A stretch of DNA of 64,000 nt from Bradysia coprophila. Its lineage: Eukaryota > Arthropoda > Insecta > Diptera > Sciaridae. Location of the stretch: positions 6,620,473 to 6,684,472 of the forward strand of contig NW_023503423.1 of NCBI RefSeq assembly GCF_014529535.1. Reading direction: 5' to 3'. This document shows positions 55,886 through 64,000 of the stretch, piece after piece. Under the pieces are notes generated by a model that was given only the letters and a program-made list of their open reading frames with translations, was not told where the DNA came from and made no database searches. How positions within the stretch are numbered: position 1 is the first letter of the stretch; the number at the start of each line of letters is the position of its first letter. Both the position numbers and the translations under genes were made by a program.

Positions 55886-56236
55886 CTCAAATGTCGCGGG
55901 CCAAGGCAGCTGGAATCATTACAGGCAGGCACTACAATAGCTGAGAGTATAAAACGAAAAATATTATAAATCTGACATAAATAAATAAAACATTTGGAAT
56001 GCGAGACTTCGGCTTTCGACGTTTTATAACATAATTCATGTTTGTCACGACAGTACTGATCAAACTTAATTGAAAAATAAAATAAATATTACATTCACCG
56101 GGAAATGAGAAAATTTTTACCGGGAAATCAGAACTTCTTTATCGGGAAATCTAGCTAAATTTTAAGGATACCGGGAAATTCGGGAAATCTGATTTTGGAT
56201 ACCGGGAAAAAAACATTATTTGCACACGCGCCCAAG

Positions 56237-56728
56237 GCAAGTTAAAATAACTAGTCTTTGGTTTTCTTGCTCTGATCATAACAGTCTATGTCTATATGCA
56301 AAGACGTCTTATTTTTCCTTTTAGCTCACAAACATTAAAAGCTGTCATTTTTAGCGAATCTTTTTTGGAATTAAAAATGAATCACTTAGGAATTACTTTC
56401 ATTACAGTTCATTACAGACAATAAATTACTTTTGATAAACAAGAGTAAATCGCACCCATAGGTCAGCGCATGCAAATTAGTCCAAATGTGATGAGCTTTA
56501 TTGGCGGTGTATTTTGCAGTAATACGTGTTTCATTTGAGCCAGTGCCATGCATAACAACAATGGCTCCACCGAAAAATATTACTAACTGATGACAGTTAG
56601 CAATGAATCGTGTTAATTTACATGCTTTGGTCTTGGCTTTGGTCTGCAAATGCTACTGACCGATGTCGGTAATTGTAGTCTCTAATTAGACGGATTTGTC
56701 AGATGGAAAAAATCCCAGGTAGATTCGA
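56237..56728. other. Intergenic region
   Basis: No supportable gene beyond the tail of the direct repeat that ends near 56275. Confidence 0.4.
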
Positions 56729-56899
56729 GGGGGAAACAACACGAACGAATGGTGGGACAGTGTTAGACGAATAAAGGCGAATAATGAGCGAATGAACGCG
56801 AATAATGGGGAAATAATAGGCGAATAATGGGGAAATAATAGGCGAATAGTGGGCGAATGGCCGAACGGTGGGACAAGATTTTTTATTGTTGTTTCCCCC
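56729..56899. mobile_element. MITE with GGGGGAAACAACA termini, copy 2
   Basis: Begins GGGGGAAACAACACG and ends TTGTTGTTTCCCCC. The interior is made of GGCGAATAATGGGGAAATAA repeats, and GGTGGGACA occurs near both ends in the same orientation. Same family as 36248-36407. Confidence 0.7.
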
Positions 56900-58858
56900 T
56901 CGGGTAGATTACAGTAAGTTCTTTTATCTCTAACCATCACTAACAAATCGAAGGTGATCAGACGCAGACCTAAAAATGTAATGTCAAATTTGTATCGGAT
57001 TGTAGTCGCTCTGCGTTTGGTTTTGCATGTAACGCAGGACATCAGTTTGAGGAAAGAAAAATGCTTGAGGTTAATTATTACAGAAATGTTTATTTTATTA
57101 GACGTTATATTTATATAAACGTGCTAAACACTAAAATAGCATTTTAATGCAAGGATTACAAACGTTTTTTTGTTTTTCAATATTTAATTCATTTTTTTTT
57201 ACTTTTCTTTTGTAGATATACAAATTATTTTTATTTAAATTTTATTAACGTAGTTTTTCATTTCATTTTATTTTTTTTAATTTTATTTTTCTTTTTACTT
57301 ATTTTCAATATTTATATAAAGTAGTAATAAAAAATCTGTTATTGCCATTGTTGCAAACAAACATTTGAAATGGAACGCTTTGTTGTTGGACCGTTTCATT
57401 TCTAAATATGCCTCGGGGATAGTTTCTTTCTTTTTTAATTTACATTTTGTTGATTTTTTTTTTGTTCATTTTAAAAATTATTAACAAATCAATGAGAGGG
57501 ATGATGATAAAAATTTAATTTAAAAAAAGGTTATCGTCATTGATGAATGAAATTTTCTTTTTTAAAGTTAGAAAATAAACAATGAATTGTTTCAGATTTG
57601 AATTTTTTACAAAAATTTACATTTTTTTCTTCTTCTTTTAGAGTTAATTTTCTTTTAATGCAACAATTTATATTTATAGATTCTTCATACGTCTCCTTCT
57701 TCTTCTTTTTTTTTTCTTCTTTTAATAAATTAGTAACATATTTACAATTTTTTGTTTTCATTTTTAAAAAATATATTTTTCTTTGTTCATCTTTTTGTAT
57801 CATTTTTTTATACATTCAGGGAAATTATTTTATGTGCCAATTAAATAACATTTTTCATTCTCATTAATTTTTTTAAATTTAAATCAAGGAGTTTCACGTT
57901 AAATTATTTTGATTATTTTTCCTTTCTTTCATTTTAGTTTTTGTTTTGGAATGTTCTATCATCAATCAATAAAATTTGTTTCTGTTTGTGAATTTTTTTT
58001 TACATATTTCAGGGCTAAAAAATAAATTATTTAACAACAAAGCTATATGAACTGAATAAAACAAATATGTAGCCATCCAATTTCCATTTCCATTACTCGT
58101 TCGTTTTTTTTTAACTAATCAGACTATACTTCGTAATATACATAACAATACTATGCAACGTTCAATGACAATATAGTGACAATGGGGTAGAAAAATATAA
58201 AAAAATGGTAAAATAAAATAATTCAACTTCCTGTATAGTGTTTCAGTTTTTACAATTTTGTTTTTTTTTTGTGATGAGATTTTATTGTCAAATATGTGAA
58301 TTATGTACATTATACCGATCATTTTAGATTAATCATTTTTTGTTTGATTTCCTTTTTTCTGTTCTGAAAGTTGTCGGATCTCATAAGATATATTTGTTGA
58401 ACAGACTCTTAACCGGGAGTATTTTAACGAATTTAATTCTTAAAAAATCCAACAAAATCTTCAAAGTTTTCTTAGAATTCCTAAATATCTGAACTTACAG
58501 ATTAAGGACATTTTGGGATTTTTTTTAGGAATTTATGGAATTTTAAAATTAAAATTCCTAAAATTGGGCATTGGTTTGTAGTGATAGAATAGAACAGAGA
58601 ATCGAAGAATACCCAAATAAGTTGAATAACAGCGGGAAAAATAACTGTATTTCTTAAGTCCAAGGTCTTAATACTGTAATCTGTCTTCGTCAATTGGTGC
58701 AAGGCCAAAATTTCTATACTCGACACAATTTTCTGTTGCCTACATCAGCCTTTTCATACTCATAAATTGAGGCGCTTTAAGTAAGATAACATCTAACATC
58801 AATAAAAAATGATGAATTACCACGAAGTTTAAGTATTCAACGACGATTCTCCATTAAC

Positions 58859-58940
58859 GTAAAAGCAAAATAAAATGATCGAGTCTGGTTTTTGACAATT
58901 GAAATTCAATAACCAGATTCGATCATTTTATTTTACTTTA
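58859..58940. mobile_element. Short palindromic MITE, copy 1
   Basis: GCAAAATAAAATGATCGAGT, then CTGGTT on the left and AACCAGATTCGATCATTTTA on the right, around a centre TTTGACAATTGAAATTCAA. About 82 bp. Confidence 0.7.
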
Positions 58941-61810
58941 ATATTACTAAATTAAGAGACAAATGGTAAATAATGACTTTACAAGGGATGAAAAAATGTG
59001 AAAAATGACTCCTGTCTCTGCTGTGGCAAAATATGAAAAAAAAAATCCGCAAAGAGCGAAATGCTTTTGTTTGCTCTCTTCTCTTAAAACAACCTACGCA
59101 CCTTATGACATCGTTCTGAAGATCTAGATCCTAGATTCACTTTGCTGTTTCATTTCAGCATTGAATTAATGTTTCGTGCACACTTCGACCATAAAATAAT
59201 TGTTAATGAAATTCCGACGACTCAGAGACAATAAATGATCGGAAAATTTGACAATAAAAAATGATTGTGAAATGAATGAATGAATTTTTAATTCCGTTTC
59301 TTTCTCTCGGATGAATGAATGAATATTACACGATGAAAGATGTTTTTGTTTAGTGTTGATACTGGTACCTGTACAAAAATAATTTAAAAATTCTTTTTTA
59401 TGAATTGGTTTGAACAATTTCTAGTTCAATTTTTGTCTTAAACTTTTTTTTTAAATAAAAAAATACAAAAAACGAGGCAATTATTTGCAATCAATAAGCA
59501 ACAACAGATACTTTGTACAGCGATATACAATTTTGTTACAGATTATTTATTCAAGTTTTCTTATTATTTCAGTTTTTCTTTTTAAATTTTTTTTTAGAAA
59601 GTAAAAGTGTTGTGAAACTTTTGGTTTTCTTTTATTTCTTTTTCAGTTTTAATTTTTTTTACTTTCTTGTTGTTTTCTACGAACTAGATCTGTGTGTGTT
59701 TGTGTTGTTTTCTTTTAAATTTATTTTCATATTTAACATCTACATATTCATACAATTTTTATTTTATTTATAGTTAATTTTAGTGTAGTAAAAATGTATG
59801 CAAAATACAGACTATGTGTATTGCAGGTTTTTTTGTAATTACTGGGATTTTCAACCTTTAATTTTAGACGAAAAAAAAAATCTAAAATTAAAATGGAGAA
59901 TCAGAATTTTTTGTTTTATTAAAAAAATAATAATCAGAATTCACTTCCCTAAAACTCTAATAATTTAGTCAATTTCGTAATTTACAAATATTTTCTTTAA
60001 CTCACCCGCTGTTACACACTTCATTTTCGTTAGTTTTAGTGACTTAAATAAAAATAAAAAAAACAAAAAAATAATTGTTCACAGATTCACAGATTTAAAA
60101 AACATTTTCTTCTTCGAAACCAATCTTTCCCGTTATTAATCAGATCTAATTTCTCTGTTTTGTACGTTCGTCAGTACATTCAAATTACATTTTCAGCATT
60201 TCTTTGTGAATGAACAGAACGAAACTGATTTTTCGATCAGTTTTTCTAATTTTTGAAAAACGATCGACAATAAAAATCGAGTTCATTCAATTCATTCGAA
60301 AAATACCAATTTTGTGTTGTGGATTTTATTCACATTAACAATAAATTGATTGTTAGTGTTCATTAAATCGGTGTGTGTTTAAATGTCGGTTCAGGATTTG
60401 TTTGATTAAATATAATTAAGAAAATCACTGCAATACAAATACGTCTATAATAAAATGTTCATCTTATACCACTAAACTTTTGCCACTAAAAAAGACTGTT
60501 TTTTTTATTAAATATTTTTATGTTTTAAATTAACTTTTTTTTATTTCATTTTTCATTTGATTTTATATTTTTCTTTCTTTTAATTTTTATTTAATTGAAA
60601 TTATTCGGATTTTATGATTTTCTTCATCCTTTCCTCACACTTTTCTCTTCCTTTTGAATGCAAAGATTCTTATTTTGTGAAAGAAAATTCAAATACATTT
60701 TCTGTTAAGTTTTTTTTTTATCTTAATGATTCAATGGAAAGACAAAAAATGTTATTTCCAAAACAAAGTTGGTTTTTCTTAAACAGAAAAAATGATATAT
60801 TCAGGAAGATGGGGTTTCTTTTGTCTTATTTAGATCAATAATTAAATTAAAAATATTTTAGTTTAATGAATTTGAAAAAGTCATTGTGTAGCATTGCAAT
60901 GACCAGTCCAGTTTAGACTTTTTTTTTATTTTATCATTAAAATTCAGTTATTAGCTTCCAAGCGATTGGCCATTTACGACTAAACAAAAAATTTGAATAA
61001 ATTAAATTTACATCAAGTCTGGACCATTTTCATCAGTTAAATTATTTTAAAAAAAAAATTAATTAAAAAATTATAATTAGATTTTCGTTAAACCCTAAAA
61101 TAATTTTAAACTAAAATTTTTGTTACCTAAAATTAGATTATTCGTTTTACAATTAAACATAATTATAGAGATTTGTTCTCATAAACGAAAGTGTTACGAA
61201 AGTGAAAAGTTTTTATTTTTCATTTTTATTTTTATCAAAGTGATTTTTTTAAGGTTTCATAAAATGGGTGTATTAGTGTAAATCTGTGTATGTTACGAGT
61301 GTAGTTCAATAGTTTTTCTCATTTTTTGTGTGTGTTTTGTAATGTTTTGCTATTATTTAATATACTAATGAAGGAATCATTACGGATAGGATGTTGTAGT
61401 GAAACATGGACAATCAACATATATTTTAAATTTATTATTTCACATTTAGTACTTTATCATCAACATAGATGTCAATCATTTTTGTTTCTTTTCGTTTGTT
61501 TGTTTTTTGTCTCTCATTTTCTCATAATAATACGACGAATACCGTCCACTGATAGGTTATAATATTATCAATATTCTTTTTTCTATAGATTGGTATAACA
61601 TATAGTTTGATTTCTTCAAAACAAATTATTGTTTGCTTCTAATTTTTGTGTTTTATTTAAAAAAAAAATATTGACGCAAGAAATAACATTAATTTAAAAA
61701 AAGAGACAATAAATAAATAAAAAAGAATTAGTTTTTAAGGAAAAAATTATTTAATTAAAATAAGAATGGTTCAGTCAAAAAAATTGTTTAAAATTAGTTT
61801 TTAACTTAAG

Positions 61811-61902
61811 GTAAAAAGCATAATAAACTGATCGAGTCTGGTGTTTGACAATTGAAATTCAAATGTCATAAAACCAGACTCGATCATTTTATTTTGCGTT
61901 TA
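61811..61902. mobile_element. Short palindromic MITE, copy 2
   Basis: Same family as 58859-58940: AAACTGATCGAGTCTGG, the identical centre TTTGACAATTGAAATTCAA, then CCAGACTCGATCATTTTATT. About 92 bp. Confidence 0.7.
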
Positions 61903-62449
61903 TTTCAATAAAAATTAACAAAGAAAATTTGAAAAAAAATCCTAAATCTTTTGACATTAAATTTTAATTTAAAAAAAAATTTCTGTTTTTCCTCAAAGAA
62001 TTAATTATTTTTTTCTTTTAAACATTTTTGAAGAAAACATTTATTTTATGATATATACCGTGACGAAGAAGTTTTACAAAAAATTAATTTTTTGTTTTCG
62101 CTAAATAATTTCTCGTTTTTTTTTCGTGTATACATAAAGAACTCCATCCAGACAGAATCAAAACATTGATTTTAAACATTTTCGTTTTCTTGTTTAGCAG
62201 AAGATGAATGCATGAATAAAATGAGATAATTTTTTTTGTTTCTTTTACTTAAAATTATGCAAATTTCTTTCACTTTTAACACTGCAAGAGAAATTCTTTT
62301 ATTCTTTATCAATTAAAAAAGAGTAGCGGGGTTTGCATACAATTGTTTTGAGAAGTTTTCATTTATTTGAAATTTTAGGTCTTTTACATTTAGGTTTAGG
62401 TTCAGGATTTTTATTATCTTTCCTTGTGACAGTCATTGTTAGAGGTGTC

Positions 62450-62530
62450 AAGGTTTTTATTTATTTATTTATACCAATGGCTTATGAAATCATTCGAGTA
62501 AAGTATACTCTCGAATTCAGGAAATGACAT
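62450..62530 (-). mobile_element. Retroposon 3' end related to 43399-44018
   Basis: TTTATTTATTTATTTATACC, then CAATGGCTTATGA matches the left edge of the element at 43399 (TTTATTTATTTATTCCAATG, then GCTTGTAAA). On the minus strand this is AAGCCATTGG followed by a (TAAA)n tail. Only the extreme 3' part is recognisable. Confidence 0.55.
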
Positions 62531-64000
62531 CAAAGTCATTTGAACATTGAACACTTCATTTCATTAAATTTGAGTTTTTCTATTATAAGAGTCAGTGTTT
62601 TTGTCGTTGATCCTTGTAGCCGTTTTCGAGAACAGATGATAAACGACCGTAACAGGTTAACGTTCACTGACATATCTATTGACGGTACTAAGACCACAGG
62701 AGCCATTCAACATGTTCCCATCTTACTTCGTTCGCAATGATAAGTTGAATGGAGGTATGATAGGGAAATAATCGAAGTGTGTGCTTCTGCTACACACTCA
62801 GCAGTTATAGTTTAGGTATTTTTGTGTTTTGTGTGGTAGAAAAGGTTTTAGATCAAGACCATTAAGGAACAAATAAAGAAAAACGAAATCAAAAGAAAAT
62901 GTGATTCAACCACCGCTACACGAGAGAGCTTTTTGTATTTTTTTTATATTGTGATCCCAATGCCAGCTTCTGAGTTTTGATTTTCTTTTTTATTATTAAA
63001 CATATTAGTTAAGATTTTTTTTGTTGGTCGTGTGTGTAATTTTTGTCTCTTATTTCTTTACATAAAAACAGAAATTTTTCTTCTTTCCATTTAATCGACT
63101 ACGTTAATTATTTAGACAATAATTTAATTTATACACTTAAACGCTATACAAATTTATTTGTCTTGGATTTTGTTTTTTTAAAAAAAGTTCTTTTTTCGTT
63201 TTGTTGATGTTGCTTTCTCAATCTTTTTTCTTTTCTTTTCTGTTTGTCGCGGAGGTGAGATGGATGATGATGAATTGATATTTTTTTGATCATTTTCTTC
63301 AACATGTTTTGTGTAAAAATGTTCATTCATTTTGTGAAACAATGAAAAAGAAAATAGTTAACCGAAGGTGTAAAAATGTGTTAAACAACAAATGGAACAT
63401 GAAAATTTTAAAAAAGAAAAATGTTTCAGCTCTGCAGCACGAAAAGCTTTTCCTTTTCGTAAATACAAAAGTCAAGTTTTACAAAATCAAAATGATTTTG
63501 TAACTTCTTTAGTTCACTTAAACTCATTTTCTGTTTTATAATTTTGTTTTTGTTTTCTTCGTTTCTTTGCATATTTAAATTTTACGTGTTACGTGTCGAC
63601 ACCGATAATATGTTTGAATATTTCGCTAATATTTATACAAAAAATGTCTCATTTATATAACAAATGTCTGCTAGGAATATGACGAAATTGCGTAGTTTTT
63701 GCTCTCTTCTGTTTAAAAACATCGGATGATCACTAAGACGTTTTCAAAATATGATGTTATTACATTCATAAACAGCAAATGTGTTGTAATACAATCATCT
63801 ATTACTTATATTGATTAGTAATGTGTCAATTTGATGCAAAATCTATTACTTCATTTGTTAAAAAAGGGGTAAGAAGATTTTTTTTGCTAAAGATGAAGAC
63901 ACTCATCGCTTTTTTTTAATCGTCATTGTAGACAACTAACAGGTGGCTATCCGGTTTCTAAAAGGTTAAGAATGAACAGCATGATTTTGTGAGTCAAAAT

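Larger units (their letters stand above)
55115..56230. mobile_element. 1,116-bp DNA element with 18-bp terminal inverted repeats
   Basis: The termini are perfect inverted copies: CGCGTGTGCAAATAATGT at 55115-55132 and its reverse complement at 56213-56230. A 6-mer CCCAAG flanks it at 55109-55114 and 56231-56236. Just inside both ends is GATACCGGGAAAT in opposite orientation. There is no transposase frame. The superfamily is not clear to me. Confidence 0.8.
54998..56275. repeat. Direct repeat pair, the second copy split by an insertion
   Basis: 54998-55071 reads AGAGAAGTAGATATTTTGAC, AAGTACCCCAAGGCAAGTTA, AAATAAACTGGTCTTC, and TCTCGCTCT. The second copy starts at 55078 (AGAGAAGCAAATACTTTGAC), is interrupted after CCCAAG at 55114, and resumes at 56231 as CCCAAGGCAAGTTAAAATAA through TCTTGCTCT. 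Confidence 0.75.
56900..64000. other. AT-rich region without recognisable genes
   Basis: About 7 kb of T-rich and A-rich DNA. The many short frames are Phe/Lys/Ile-rich consequences of composition. Apart from the two small palindromes and the retroposon end listed separately, I see nothing to call. It could be a long UTR or intron of a gene outside the window; the composition would allow it but the sequence does not show it. Confidence 0.45.

Noticed and set aside
57537-57867. Lys- and Phe-rich frames on opposite strands
   Set aside because: Products of A/T homopolymer composition; no motifs.
1-64000. tRNA, rRNA or snRNA genes
   Set aside because: I scanned by eye for box A/B words and clover-leaf arms and found none convincing; tRNAscan-SE or Infernal would be decisive.

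Overview
The window is nuclear DNA of an AT-rich animal genome, most likely an insect and plausibly a nematoceran fly of the fungus-gnat type. The grounds are gene structure (short 60-170 bp GT-AG introns), arthropod-like orthologues (phosphatidylinositol synthase, aminopeptidase P, C2H2 zinc-finger and F-box proteins), RTE and R2-like LINE fragments, and a very heavy load of small non-autonomous DNA transposons. The species assignment is inference. There is nothing prokaryotic in organisation: no operons and no CRISPR. I did not recognise any tRNA or rRNA gene.

Layout. 1-4.9 kb: non-coding, with a clean hAT MITE (2301-2571) and a TTAA-flanked palindromic MITE (3716-3933). 4.96-10.6 kb, minus strand: a large Lys/Ser/Gln-rich protein gene, six coding exons reconstructed, function not recognised. 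A possible upstream first coding exon lies at 21.0-21.1 kb, beyond a ~10 kb intron that carries more MITEs. 22.69-23.97 kb, plus: a complete five-exon phosphatidylinositol synthase gene. 26.28-27.04 kb: 5'-truncated LINE end with a restriction-like endonuclease domain and poly(A). 27.7-28.96 kb: irregular tandem array with embedded palindromes and a GACA microsatellite. 29.2-31.7 kb, minus: a complete eleven-exon cytosolic aminopeptidase P gene. 33.8-36.4 kb: a giant inverted repeat (about 600 bp arms) enclosing two hAT elements with perfect 8-bp target duplications, then two more small palindromic elements. 36.9-40.55 kb, plus: four-exon zinc-finger gene with a fourfold repeated module.

41.2-44.3 kb: foldback elements, a 147-bp tandem triplet and a minus-strand retroposon with 13-bp target duplications. 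44.77-46.72 kb, plus: a bacterial-type (VAO-fold) cholesterol-oxidase-like flavoprotein carrying a eukaryotic leader exon and an intron into which a hAT MITE has inserted; this is the best candidate for horizontal gene transfer. 47.6-48.7 kb: foldback plus ~600 bp of 9-bp satellite-like repeat. 50.9-52.1 kb, minus: single-exon F-box protein. 52.35-54.30 kb, minus: 5'-truncated RTE retrotransposon with open RT frame and 12-bp target duplications. 55.1-56.2 kb: 1.1 kb element with 18-bp terminal inverted repeats, filled with a CCGGGAAATCGAA minisatellite. 56.7-64 kb: AT-rich, no convincing gene, several small MITEs and a retroposon 3' end.

The genes are independent housekeeping or regulatory loci, not a pathway. 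Pis makes phosphatidylinositol at the ER; ApepP trims Xaa-Pro peptides in the cytosol; the zinc-finger and F-box proteins are probably regulatory; the flavoprotein probably acts on a sterol or other alcohol outside the cell or in the secretory route. Exon borders were set by reading GT/AG sites and checking that every phase closes.
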